Shown here one piece after another: positions 13,761 to 23,029 of a DNA stretch of 64,000 nucleotides; within the stretch, counting starts at the first letter, position 1; every line of letters begins with the position of its first letter. The DNA lies in contig CAUYUJ010015286.1 in NCBI GenBank assembly GCA_963575745.1, forward strand, positions 273,552 to 337,551, given 5' to 3'. The translations under genes and the position numbers were made by a program. The notes beneath the pieces are model-generated. The model was not told where the DNA came from and did no database searches. It was given only the letters and a program-made list of their open reading frames with translations. Source of the stretch: Prorocentrum cordatum (taxonomy: Eukaryota > Sar > Dinophyceae > Prorocentrales > Prorocentraceae).

Positions 13761-14226
13761 GACCGCCTGCCGCCCCAGGTGCGGGCGCCGGGGAGGGGAC
13801 GTCGGTCGGCGCCGATCCGACAAGAGTCCGCGCGGACCTCGGGAGGCTATGCTTGTGCGGGCCTCGCTCTGCTTCGCTCGATCTGGGAGCCGTTTTCGTC
13901 CCTCCCCCCGCGGCGTTGGCCGAGGGCGGGGGCACCGAGGGCGCTAAGGCTTGGACCCGGACCCGCCCGCAGCGGCAGGGGGGGAGGTTTAGAAGGAGGC
14001 GGCGGACGCGGACTTGTGTGCATTGTGTGCATTGTACCACGTTGGCGTCTCCCGAGGCGTCGGCGATCCTCGACCCGCAATGGTACAGCACATACGTAGC
14101 TTCATCGGCTCTATGGTCTATGGGCCGAACAGCTATGCACCGTACCGCGTTGAAGCGGGGCCCGATTGGAGTCCAAACACGGTATGGCACATGAGTGCCT
14201 TTCCCGCAAGTGCGAACATCTTTTGC

Positions 14227-14280
14227 TTAGCGTGTCGCGCCGCGGGGTCTGGCCCACCTCGCTTCTGCGCGACACGCTAA
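14227..14280. repeat. Perfect 14-bp inverted repeat
   Basis: TTAGCGTGTCGCGC at 14227-14240 pairs perfectly with 14267-14280 around a 26-nt loop. An imperfect relative lies 90 bp downstream. Confidence 0.85.
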
Positions 14281-14371
14281 CCATGACCCAGCCCCCAACC
14301 TTCACCGTCCCAAGCTGTTCCGACCTCCCTGCCCCGCGGAGCGGAGCTGCACGCTATCCGCTCGCAGGGCG

Positions 14372-14406
14372 TAGCGTGTCGCTGGGGCCGACGCCGCGAC
14401 TCGCTA
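14372..14406. repeat. Second copy of the TAGCGTGTCGC hairpin
   Basis: TAGCGTGTCGC at 14372-14382 pairs with 14396-14406 with one mismatch around a 13-nt loop. It uses the same arm sequence as the hairpin at 14227. Confidence 0.75.
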
Positions 14407-15111
14407 ACCACAGACTCCCGACCGTGAGAGTACGAATATGCACCATGGGGGGGCAAGTGCAGCGCTCAGAGGGCGAGCTCAGAGGAGCTCCAAACACGGA
14501 GTGGCACTCCACGGGCACCAAGTGGCGGCAGGAGCAGCAAGGCGGATGAGCTGTGGGATGAACAGGCCGACGCCGCCGACGCTGCCAACGACGGCGCCGA
14601 CGCCGCCAGCGGCGCCGACGGCCACGACGGCGGCGGCGACGAAGTCGCCGACCCCGCCGCCCGCGTCGCCGGCCGCCAGGCAGCCTGCGCGCGGTGGCCA
14701 CGGCGGCCTCGGCCGTGGGCGCGGGCCTGTGCGGTGCGACGATCCTGCTGCGCCCTCGCGCGCGCGCGGCGCGCGCCTGCCCGCGCGCGGGCTCTCTGCG
14801 GTCACGAGGCTCTTGCGTGATCGGCCGTCGGCACTTGCGTGCACCGAGGCTCTTGCGTGTCCCGAGGCTCTTGCCTGGCGGCGCCTCCGGCGCCGCGCCT
14901 GGCGCGCTCCGCGCGCCAGGGAGGGGGGTTCCAGCGCAGATCCAAGAAATCCGCGCGGAGCGCCAAAACAAGAGGTTATTGCCGTTTTTGTCTCCTTCTG
15001 GGCGGCCCGGAAGCCAGGTCCTGCTCGCAGGTGTCTCTGGCGGCGTCCGCACGGGAACCCCTCATATGGTCTCGCTGCGCCGCCTTGCTCCCTGCTCCTC
15101 CGCGGCCGCCC

Positions 15112-15250
15112 CAGAGGAGGAGGAGGAGGAGGAGGAGGAGGAGGAGGAGGAGGAGGAGGAGGAGGCGGAGGAGGCGGAGGAGGCGGAGACGGATGCGGAG
15201 GAGGAGGAGGAGGAAGAGGAGGAGGGGCAGGAGGAGGAGGAAGAGGAGTT
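15112..15250 (+). repeat. (GGA)n tract
   Basis: Pure GGA then GGC/GGA mixture, purine on the + strand. Confidence 0.95.
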
Positions 15251-15502
15251 CTAGGTGCGCGAAACAATAAGTGAGTGCAGGCGAGCTTCTGCCTCCCGCC
15301 CGCTGATGCACACTTCGACCGACCAGCGCCGCTCCAGCGTTGGCATCGGACGCGGTGCGCCTTCGCCACCTCCTGCGGCCGACTAATTTTTTACGCCTGG
15401 GGGGTTGGGGGGCTCCCAGGAAAGGACCTCGCCTTCGAAGCGCCTCGCCTCTCGGCGGGCGCGGGCGCAGGAGTCTGGCGGGAGCCCGACGGGGGCGGCC
15501 TC

Positions 15503-15680
15503 CCCATGGGGCCACGAAGCGTGTGAGTGGTGTGCCGAAATGGTGGATTGGCGCGGAGGCGGAGGCAGGGATGGGAGGAGGGGGGAGGGGGGCGAGGAAT
15601 AAAGGAGAGGAATGAACGCGTGGCGCTGTCTCTTCCAAGCGAGGGCCCAGCACCGCAGGATGGTTTGGACAAAACGATGT
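15503..15680 (-). repeat. Single-unit copy of the block that seeds the 90-bp satellite
   Basis: Read on the minus strand it matches 54401-54560: CCAACCATCCTG-type start, GGTGCTGGGCCCTCG, GAAGAGACAGCGCC, a C/T-rich stretch, then TTTCGGCACACC, CTCACACG and TTCGTGGCCCCAT. It holds about half of one 90-bp satellite unit and no tandem array. Confidence 0.8.
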
Positions 15681-15820
15681 CTCTATGGAGATCTGCCCAC
15701 TTAGTGATGAAGATCTCGGTGGCACGGGCACAGGCTTGAACGATTCCGGTTATTGCGGCGAAGCGGGAACTGTTAAATTTAGACCGTGGAAGACATGAGC
15801 GGGAACGGCGACGCGAATGA

Positions 15821-16273
15821 GATGGGCAAACTAATGGCAACTATAAGCAAGGCCCATGTTACAAACGTAGAGGATGCGGGCACATTGCCAAAGACTGCGC
15901 CACTAGAGGAACCACGAACGGACAAGGAAGTGGGGACACATATAACACAAAGGAGTCAAGGGTTGCCAAGGGGTGCAGGCAAGAGAATACAGGCGGGGGA
16001 TATCGAGGCACCAAGGATTGCCCAGGGGGCTACGTCAAGGGGGGCCGCACAGGAGATCCCCATGGACATTGCCAAGGGAGCCAAGCCCCAAGCTGGAAAG
16101 GAGGATGCAAGGGAGGACTTGTGCCGAACAGCGAGGAGGAGTGTCAGGAACTGGGTGACAAGAGTCACGTCGCAGCCTGCTCCCCCAAAAACGCCAGCGA
16201 GGTCACCCCAGGCGAAGGAAAAGCAGGAGGCGCAGGAGAGGCGAGGTTAGGGATTAAAAGGAAGTGCGTATGA
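15821..16273 (+). pseudogene. Copia gag remnant with degenerate CCHC zinc knuckle
   Basis: A 150-codon open stretch bounded by TGA at 15818 and 16271, with no ATG. Near its start it reads CYKRRGCGHIAKDC. The CCHC knuckle pattern C-x2-C-x4-H-x4-C is kept except that the second Cys is Arg (codon CGT, one transition from TGT). A second, more eroded knuckle-like segment (GGYRGTKDCP) follows about 30 residues later, then a Gly/Lys-rich stretch. In the intact family this nucleocapsid region binds the element's RNA in virus-like particles. The substituted ligand and missing start mark it as non-functional. Confidence 0.7.
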
Positions 16274-18551
16274 CCACAGCGCCAGCAGGGGTAACCGAAT
16301 CACAGAGTGCATCAGTCATATTCCGCCCACAAGGGAGGCAACGACCTCAACACAAGGTGGGGAAGTGGTGTATTTCTGGGCATGCATGAAGCCAACTAAG
16401 AGTCAAGCGTAGGCGCTCCAGAGGGCGTCATCAAATTCTGTGAGTTCATGCACAACGATAGTGATGAGGATAATTCACATTTAGATGATGGTAATTAACA
16501 CACTTGAAGGGTTAACCTGGCAACCGGATCCGAACGCGCTTGGGAAAGGGAGTCTAGAGCCAGAGTGATATTACCAATGCCGGTGCCCAGTCAAGTTTTA
16601 GCTGCAGGTGCCCAGTCGTTAGTAGCTTAAATGACAACACGACCCGAACATCCAGGAGGGGCTGGCAGCAGCTAGGATGAAGATGGGGCCCGGCGGCCCC
16701 CGGCAGGGCGCGGATAGGAATTGACCCATTAGTGGACATCTGGTTTTTGAAGACGAGATAGCCAGTCGATATCATCGCGAACCCAGATCCAATGTGCATG
16801 TGCCCGGAGGCGTGGGGGTTAGAGCCCTCGAACGAGTGAGCAATGAGAGACGAATGTGCGCAAGTCATCAGGAAACGGGCGAACGAGGATATAACCGACG
16901 GTTGGAAAGACGGGGGGCCCACGATGACCTTGGACGGGATGCAGTGTATGCCGCGTGATCTCTGGAGGTCGTGGCGACGAACGACCGGCTATCCTGATTC
17001 CGCCAAGATCAGCAGCAGTGAACAGAAAGGTGGAGGACCCAGACGTCGATGAGAGGGCTAGAGAAGTTAGAGAGGAAGAAGAGGAGGAAACACATATGCA
17101 GCGAGGGTGCTCAGGAGCCAGAGGAGGCGAGGAGCCCCACGACCAGAATATGGAAACACATGCACCCGAGCAGGTAGTTAAATAACATGATACATTGAAT
17201 GCTGGCCAGGTGCGCGCTGGGCTGCACGTGGTAGGCAGCGGCGCCGACGCGGTGGAGTCGTCGCCGCCTGCTGATTCGGATGTCAGCAAACAGGTCAAAG
17301 AAGGCAGGGGAGCCGTCAGGTTGTACAGCGAAGGCCATCGCAACGTGCAGTCGCACGTTTCTGAAGCTTACTCGCCAGTCCGAGGCAACTGGCGCGGCGG
17401 CAAACATGGGGCCCAAACGGGGCGTGGCCATTGATTTGATTGCTCGCGCTGAACATGGGCGCGCGCGGACTTGCACTTGCGAGGTGATGCGAACATTAGC
17501 AATGCAAATCGTTAAGAGCGAATCGTATGTTCAGCGCGCGCAGCCCCCAGAAGTTTACAGACCTTCAACTCGAACAAGCTTGGGCCAGAGAGAAATGATG
17601 GAGATGCTTGGCTGCGGGGTTCAACGCTCGATGTGTGCCCTATCGCAATGTGAGGCTCAGAGGAACGCTGGGCTATTTTGCCTTAGAACACCCTGCGGGT
17701 GCCTCGAGCTGGTCCGCGTTGCCAACGCAGGGGGCGCTACAGGAGGGCGCGCGCGCGCGCGTGGGCGACCTGTGCTGTCATTGTCTGGTGCAGGTTGTAA
17801 ACGGGGGGGAACTGCGCATGAAGACGCCCGCTCGGCCCGCGATCGACAACACCTGCGTCGGGGGGGGGGCCCTCGGCGCGACGCGTCGAGGTCAGCGTCG
17901 ACGCGCGAAGTTAGTTGGAGGCGGCCGAACGAGGGAATCAGAGGTGTACCTGGACCGACTATGTCGAACTATTCTCCAGGACCCGGTTAGTCAGATGTCG
18001 GCCGACGACCAACTGGGGTGCTCTTTCAGGGCCAGCGACCCGGAAGTTCATTGGAACGAGCCGGACGACAGACTGGAAATTAATGTGGGGAGGCGAGCGA
18101 GTTGAGCGGGAATCGTCGCGCGTAAACTTGGGCCAGAAGATCACCGCCCCTCCAGCCTGATGCCCCGGTGAAGCTCGGGGCCCGCGTGGAATTCGCGCCT
18201 GCGCGGGAATTGCGCGGGATTTGGGCGCGGGGCAAGTGCTCGAGGGCCGGGGGGCCAGTGAAGAGGGGCGGGGGGGGGAGTTGGGGGGCACGCAATGGCG
18301 CCCCCAGTCTCACTTGCCCGCTCACGGGCGGCGCCCAGCCGCGCGAGTGGATTCGCGCAGTGGGCCGACGCTGGGGCTTTAGAGAGATTTGGGCCCCCCC
18401 CCCCCCCGCGAAAATGTCCAAGCGCGCGCATGGGGCTATGTTTCAGGGAAGGGGCCGGGCCCAGGAATCGCGTTGAAAGCACGGGGGGGGGGGGGGGGGG
18501 GGGGCAGAGGCAATTCAGAGGGCGCGAGGTCTATGAGAGAGTTGCGGGGGG
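16274..18551 (+). other. Position expected for copia protease/integrase, not recognisable
   Basis: Low-repeat DNA between gag and RT remnants. By order it should hold protease and integrase. I could not find an HHCC finger or DD-35-E pattern in any frame, and frames are short and interrupted. A poly-G run lies at 18482-18503. Confidence 0.45.
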
Positions 18552-18901
18552 GGAGTGCCGGTCTGTTACCGGCAAAGCTTCCAGAGGTGCTGCGTGAACT
18601 GACATCGACGAGGGCGATGCGGCAAAGCTTGTGTTCCGATCCCGGCTCATGGCCCAGAAATTCATATGCAGTCCAAAGATGTCGACGCATTTTCAGTCCC
18701 CCTCCATCGGATGCCCACGAACTTTTATTTCCCATGGCTGTTGCCGAGGGGATAGGGCATGACCGAGGGAGGCGTGAGGAAGGACTCGATCTGGGAGTTT
18801 TTGATGTTAAGCGGGCATGCTTTTACGCCGGTGCCAAAAATCACATCTTCATCGGGTTGCCCGAGGAAGATCGTGAACTGGTCATGCGTGGCGGACTTTA
18901 A
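18552..18901 (+). pseudogene. Copia reverse transcriptase remnant, N-terminal part
   Basis: Frame 1 from 18552 reads VTGKASRGAA, then a TGA stop at 18595 where the family has a Trp codon (TGG to TGA), then DIDEGDAAKLVFRSRLMAQK. This matches the copia RT segment before motif A, typically ...GvKWVDi.KGd...yRsRLVAqeF. A frameshift near 18670-18700 moves it to frame 2, which reads GLDLGVFDVKRACFYAGAKN and IFIGLPEEDRE. There the first catalytic Asp is kept (codon 18803-18805). The YxDD active site is not found: the remnant meets the nested element 51 bp after the frame ends. Confidence 0.8.
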
Positions 18902-18943
18902 ATGTCAATGTGCGGTATTCTTGACCTCGCAAGCAATTCGGTA

Positions 18944-18952
18944 GTTTTTTTT
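18944..18952 (+). repeat. Left target-site duplication, GTTTTTTTT
   Basis: G followed by eight T directly before the element. The same nine bases directly follow its right end at 22929. The low complexity weakens the evidence. Confidence 0.6.
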
Positions 18953-18986
18953 GGGCCCGGCGTCGTTCGGGTCAAAATCTTGAAAT
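18953..18986 (+). repeat. Left terminal inverted repeat
   Basis: Pairs with 22895-22928. The perfect core is GCGTCGTTCGGGTCA. Confidence 0.8.
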
Positions 18987-19000
18987 CGAAGCCTGAGATG

Positions 19001-19140
19001 GTTTTGAAGCTTTTGAAACTTTTGAAACATTTGAAACTTCTGACACTTTTGAAACTTTTGAAACTTTTGAAACTTTTGAAACTTTTGAAACTTTTGAAAC
19101 TTTTGAAACTTTTAAAACTTTTGAAACTTTTGAAACTTTT
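19001..19140 (+). repeat. Left subterminal TTTTGAAAC array
   Basis: About fifteen 9-bp units, nearly identical in the middle, oriented TTTTGAAAC on the + strand. Confidence 0.95.
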
Positions 19141-19168
19141 GACCCGAACGACGAACGACGCTGAACCC
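19137..19168 (-). repeat. Internal third copy of the terminal repeat
   Basis: Inverted relative to the left end and like the right end (TGACCCGAACGACG ... CTGAACCC), with a 7-bp AACGACG duplication. With the left end it encloses the left array as a ~216-bp foldback unit. Confidence 0.85.
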
Positions 19169-19309
19169 GTAGTGCACCAGGCCGTCCAGAACCAGTTCGG
19201 TAAGCAATCATCAAACGGATTAGACGCATGAGGGGATTTGGGGACCAGGGGGGGGTCCAGAAAAGGGGGGCGGGGCGGGACACATGCTGTGTAAAAAATT
19301 CAATCCGGG

Positions 19310-19391
19310 CCCAATTTTAGACCCCCCCTGTTCATTGAAATCGGGGGGGGGGGGGGGGCGGGGGGGGGGGGGGGGGGGGTCTAAAAATGGG
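19310..19391. repeat. Inverted repeat enclosing long G-runs
   Basis: CCCAATTTTAGACCCCCC at 19310 pairs with the complementary segment ending at 19391 with one mismatch. The loop and right arm hold G runs, interrupted once by C at 19359. It lies in the upstream region of the DUF3987-like gene. Confidence 0.75.
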
Positions 19392-19605
19392 CTAGAACGC
19401 TAATTTCTTAGCTTCTGCACGAGGCAAGGAACGGAGGGGGAGGGGGAGGGGGGGGGGGGCAGGAGGAGGAAGAGAAGGATGAAAGGACATATTAGTAGAA
19501 GGAGGAGGAAGAGGAAAGTGGGCAGCAACCGTGACACGGAAAGGGTGCCCCATGAGGTAGTCCATCCATCTTCCTTGACTTCCGCCCGCCCCTCTTCTCC
19601 TCCCG

Positions 19606-19627
19606 CCCGCCGCCGTTCAGGCTCAAG
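19606..19627 (+). other. Possible spliced-leader relic upstream of the DUF3987-like gene
   Basis: This 22-nt stretch matches the dinoflagellate spliced leader at 16 of 22 positions, including a perfect 3' end GGCTCAAG and GCC-N-TT at the right spacing. It lies 67 nt before the ATG at 19695. If real, the gene passed through a trans-spliced mRNA and was copied back into DNA. The match is weak enough to be chance. Confidence 0.4.
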
Positions 19628-19694
19628 GCGATCGCACTTGGCAGGCTAGCTCACGCCTGCTTGGGCTCGTTCGCGCGCCGCGCGCCAGGGTGCG

Positions 19695-21641
19695 ATGGCA
19701 GTGCACAGCGATGCTCTCCTGAGCGTGGGGAAGGCGGTGGACGCCGCGTGGGCGAAGCGCGGGGGGTACGTCGCAGGGGAAGCAGGGTACGAGGCTATTC
19801 ATATCGAAAGCGTGCGCATGGCGCATCCTGCATTTCCCATCTTCGGTTGCTCGTTGGCCACGACGCCCGTTCTCTGCAACGGGGCCCGCGTCAAGTTGTG
19901 GGGGTCGTTCGACCCCGTCGCGGCCATGCGCTTCAACGTGAACGAGTCTCAGACGAGGAAGTCCCGCTTGACGCAGATGGCCGAGAAGCTGATCAGGCCC
20001 GTGGACATTGCAGTGAGCAAGCGGCTCGAGATGATTTGGAAGCTCAAGGCGCTGGCAGAGAAGGCGGAGCAGCCCGCCGATGCGCCTGGCGATGAAGCGG
20101 CAGGCGAGCATCCGCAGGCCGCGGCTGGCGAGCGCACGTCGTGCTCGGCGTTCCCTGGCGCGCGGTCCGTGGCGTGCGCGGGCGGCACTATTGAGCGGTG
20201 CAAGGAGAGGTGCGCGGGTGATTTTACGCAGACAAAGGTCGCCAAGAAGGGCGGCAAGTTCCCCGCGCTCTCTGCCGGCGCCGTGAAGGAGAAGCTGCCT
20301 GGCGCCACGGATGCGGAGATCAAGATGGCGAGCCGTCCTGACATGCAGGGTCGCCTGTACTTCGGCCAAGGCCTCATCTTCGACGAGGCCCGCGACATTC
20401 TCCAGGAGCTGGCGCTCCTGGACAAGCCAGGCGCGAAGAAGACGGACGGCGTGACATCGGGGCAAACGCCCAGCGCAGGGTGGGCAAACCGCCTCCTGCA
20501 CAGCGGGCGCTCTGATCACGAGACAAAGACAGTCGGCTGCCACGGCGGCATTGACGCGCCGTCTGTCTTCGCCGCCGCCATTGGGAATCTGCGCCCAACT
20601 CCCGCCGTCGATATGCACAAAGGCCTACGAGGCGACCGTGGGTGCCAAACTCGGGCTCGGCTGCTCTTCACGACTGGGGGGCCCATTCAGCTTCGCCAGG
20701 CGGTGGAGACGGTAGGGGATATCGTGGCCAAGGTCGAGTACTTCGAGATTGCGGAGGTTCTGCAGGTGCACCTGGGCTTCGGAGACGCGCTCAAGAACGT
20801 GGAGGGCGCCATGCAGTACTTCGAGCAGAGCGTGGCAAACCTGGATGAGGATGAACTGGATGCCCAGATCATGGAGGCAGCGAAGCTCCCGTTCGTTCCA
20901 GACGAGCAGGGCTGGGAGCATGAGCTACCTGACGGGGTGACCACGCGCGTGCGCATGGCCTGGAAGGGTGACAAGTACGTGCCTGAGTGGGCGCTCGCGG
21001 TCCGCGACATCGGCGTGCCCGAGGGCCGCGACCTGCGCGCGGCGGCGGGCAAGTTGGTGGCGGCGTTCAAGAAGGACCACTGCGACATGGACTTCGACTC
21101 GAAGGCCAAGGGCGCGTTCTTGTCGCACGCCGCGCGGTTCCAGATCAAGGTCAAGCAGAACCGCGACAAGAACAACAGCTCCGCTGCTGCCGAGGCCGGG
21201 GCATCGCCGTGGAAGCTCGGAATGCTTTCGGCCATGATATTCCTCTGGGACATGATGTGGCGCGGCGGCGAGGCGGCCCAGGGGGCGGATGTGCCGCTTC
21301 TGATCTCGGAGGAGCAGGTCCACCGCGCCTACGCCCTGCTCCAGGTCTTCAACGCCGTGTCCGAGGGCTTCCGCGGCGACGGCGACGCCCCTGAGCCCGA
21401 GAAGGAGCAGCCGCGCACGGACTTCAATTTGGAGCCGCGCGCGCAGGAGTCCGCGTTTCTCGACAGCGACGTGGCCAGGCGCATCTTGCTGAAGGGCGCC
21501 GCGGTGAGGGATGGCCCCGACGATCAGTTCGAAGTCTCGTCCCGCGCAGCGTGGTCGCTCTTCTCCAAGAAGGAGCTGGGCAAGGAGGACAAGTTCAGCG
21601 ATCGGAGAACACGTTTTTATGCAAGTTCTGCAAGTGTGTGA
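19695..21641 (+). CDS. DUF3987-like protein, 648 aa, intact
   Basis: An uninterrupted frame from ATG 19695 to TGA 21639-21641, no intron evident. Three features resemble DUF3987 proteins (primase/helicase-associated, function unknown), whose relatives are abundant in dinoflagellates. They are a degenerate P-loop-like segment at residues 83-90 (NESQTRKS) after an LWGSFDP stretch; LIFDEA at 227-232 with the family's Asp-Glu pair; and NRLLHSGRSDHETKT at 265-279, then GNLRPTPAVDMHKGLRGDRG. The Lys-Ser of the P-loop is kept but the glycines are not, so ATP binding is uncertain. The family match is from memory of its motifs, not a search. Residues 330-648 are Ala/Glu/Lys-rich and not recognised. 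It is the only gene in the TIR element, so it may serve mobility or be cargo. Poly-G hairpin DNA lies upstream and AT-rich DNA directly downstream. Confidence 0.75.
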   Translation: MAVHSDALLSVGKAVDAAWAKRGGYVAGEAGYEAIHIESVRMAHPAFPIFGCSLATTPVLCNGARVKLWGSFDPVAAMRFNVNESQTRKSRLTQMAEKLIRPVDIAVSKRLEMIWKLKALAEKAEQPADAPGDEAAGEHPQAAAGERTSCSAFPGARSVACAGGTIERCKERCAGDFTQTKVAKKGGKFPALSAGAVKEKLPGATDAEIKMASRPDMQGRLYFGQGLIFDEARDILQELALLDKPGAKKTDGVTSGQTPSAGWANRLLHSGRSDHETKTVGCHGGIDAPSVFAAAIGNLRPTPAVDMHKGLRGDRGCQTRARLLFTTGGPIQLRQAVETVGDIVAKVEYFEIAEVLQVHLGFGDALKNVEGAMQYFEQSVANLDEDELDAQIMEAAKLPFVPDEQGWEHELPDGVTTRVRMAWKGDKYVPEWALAVRDIGVPEGRDLRAAAGKLVAAFKKDHCDMDFDSKAKGAFLSHAARFQIKVKQNRDKNNSSAAAEAGASPWKLGMLSAMIFLWDMMWRGGEAAQGADVPLLISEEQVHRAYALLQVFNAVSEGFRGDGDAPEPEKEQPRTDFNLEPRAQESAFLDSDVARRILLKGAAVRDGPDDQFEVSSRAAWSLFSKKELGKEDKFSDRRTRFYASSASV

Positions 21642-22120
21642 AATGTAATGTACAATGTATAGTGTGTATATATATATATATATTATTATATATCATAGTA
21701 CATTATATTATATTATATCATATTATTAGATATATTATATAATACATATTGTATATATTATGTATAATATGAACTAATGCATATATATTGTATATTATAT
21801 ACCATATTATATATAACATACACTATATACTAGTACATAATACTAACAATATATATATATATATTGTAATATATATTGTATTCTCATATATATACTGTAT
21901 ATATTGTACATACTCTGATATATATATATATATATATGTATATAATACCTAAATTATATAATATGCAATATAATTGAATATATATATATATAATGTACAT
22001 AGTTGATATGCTATCATAACTTTTATAATATATCGTTACATTTAATTTATTTTATAAAATTAGATATTGGATTATACGGTTATTGTAATATACATTGTAT
22101 GTCATACATATGATATGTGT
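21642..22120. other. 480-bp AT-rich island
   Basis: Dominated by TATA/ATAT dinucleotides, in sharp contrast to the GC-rich window. It starts directly at the stop of the DUF3987-like gene and ends before the right array. It could be a 3' untranslated or unwinding region of the element; no gene is visible. Confidence 0.9.
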
Positions 22121-22146
22121 AAATGTGTTCATACAGTGTTATGTTG

Positions 22147-22905
22147 AGTTTCAAAAGTTTCAAAAGTTTCAAAAGTTCCAGAAGTTTCAAAAGTCTCCTG
22201 TTTGCATGTGACTTCTGGACCTTGCATCGGATTGTAGGTACACTTTTGCGTTTTCCGAAACTTTTGAAACTTTTGAAACGTTTGAAACTTTTGAAACTTT
22301 TGAAACTTTTGAAATTTTTGAAACTTGTGAAACTTTTGGAACTTTTGAAACTTTTGAAACTTTTGAAACTTTTGAAACTTTTGAGGCAGTCGTTTCAAGA
22401 GTGTCAAAAGTTTCAAAGTATCAAAGTTCCAAAAGTTACAGAATTTCAAAAAAAAGGTCAGAAGTTTCAAAAGTTCAAAAAGTTCCAGCAGTTTCAAAAG
22501 TTTCAAAAATTTCAAAGGTTCGAAAGGTTCAAAAGGTTCAAAAGGTTCTCAAGTTTGAACAGGTTCAAAAGGTGCAGAAGGTTCAAAAGGGTCAACAGTT
22601 CGAAAAGTTCCAAAAGTTCCAAAAGTTTCAAAATCTCCAAAAGGTTCAAAAGTTTCAAAAATCTCACAAGTTCTAAACTTTCAAAAGTTACAATAGTTTC
22701 AAAAGTTTCAAAAGTTCCAGAAGTTCCAAAAGTTTCAAACGTTTCAACAATTTCAAAAGTTTCAAAAGTTTCAAACGTTTCAGAAGTTTCAAATTCTCAA
22801 AAGTTTCAAAAGTTTCAAAAATGTTCAAAGTTTCAAAATTTACAAAAGTTTCATCAAAATATTCAAAAGTTTTACAGTTTCAAAATTTTCAAAAGTTTCA
22901 GGATT
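22147..22905 (-). repeat. Right subterminal array with orientation switches
   Basis: GTTTCAAAA units at 22147-22194, then a 63-bp spacer, then the complementary TTTTGAAAC at 22258-22383, then diverged GTTTCAAAA to 22905. The last block mirrors the left array about the element's centre. The inner switch can form a long hairpin. Confidence 0.9.
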
Positions 22906-22928
22906 CTGACCCGAACGACGCTGAACCC
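22895..22928 (-). repeat. Right terminal inverted repeat
   Basis: Ends ...TGACCCGAACGACG plus CTGAACCC; inverted match to 18953-18986. Confidence 0.8.
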
Positions 22929-22937
22929 GTTTTTTTT
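22929..22937 (+). repeat. Right target-site duplication, GTTTTTTTT
   Basis: Identical to 18944-18952. Followed by CGCAGG, so it also looks like a 3' splice acceptor (T8-CGCAG). Confidence 0.6.
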
Positions 22938-23029
22938 CGCAGGGGGGTCTGCGCAAAACATTGTTTCCGACAGCCAGAAAGCATCGCAGTGCAGTAATCA
23001 TAGGGCGCAGCGAATCTGGCTAACCGTTT

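Larger units (their letters stand above)
13761..15111. other. Unique very GC-rich stretch with hairpins, no supported gene
   Basis: Apart from two hairpins this is non-repetitive. Frames are open on both strands at 14500-15100 and read as Ala/Pro/Arg-rich or, in one frame, as an acidic Asp/Ala stretch. No domain, start or splice pattern separates a real gene from GC-driven open frames. Confidence 0.5.
18953..22928 (+). mobile_element. 3,976-bp TIR element carrying a DUF3987-like gene
   Basis: The element starts GGGCCCGGCGTCGTTCGGG and ends with the inverted counterpart. The 34-bp ends match at 28 positions and all six differences are transitions. Identical 9-bp GTTTTTTTT copies flank it. Inside each end lie TTTTGAAAC arrays in opposite orientation. 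The interior holds one intact 648-codon gene and a 480-bp AT-rich block. It splits the RT of an older copia element whose remaining parts resume at 23030. No DDE transposase or RT was recognised inside it. It may be an autonomous element of unknown class, or a non-autonomous element with a captured gene. Confidence 0.7.

Noticed and set aside
21551-21742. Cys-rich alternative C-terminus (CKFCKCVKCNVQC) overlapping the end of the DUF3987-like gene
   Set aside because: Needs a frameshift and runs straight into AT-repeat DNA; looks like chance.
22930-22942. T8-CGCAG as a splice acceptor for a host gene
   Set aside because: The T run is better explained as the target duplication of the TIR element, and downstream sequence is a copia pseudogene.
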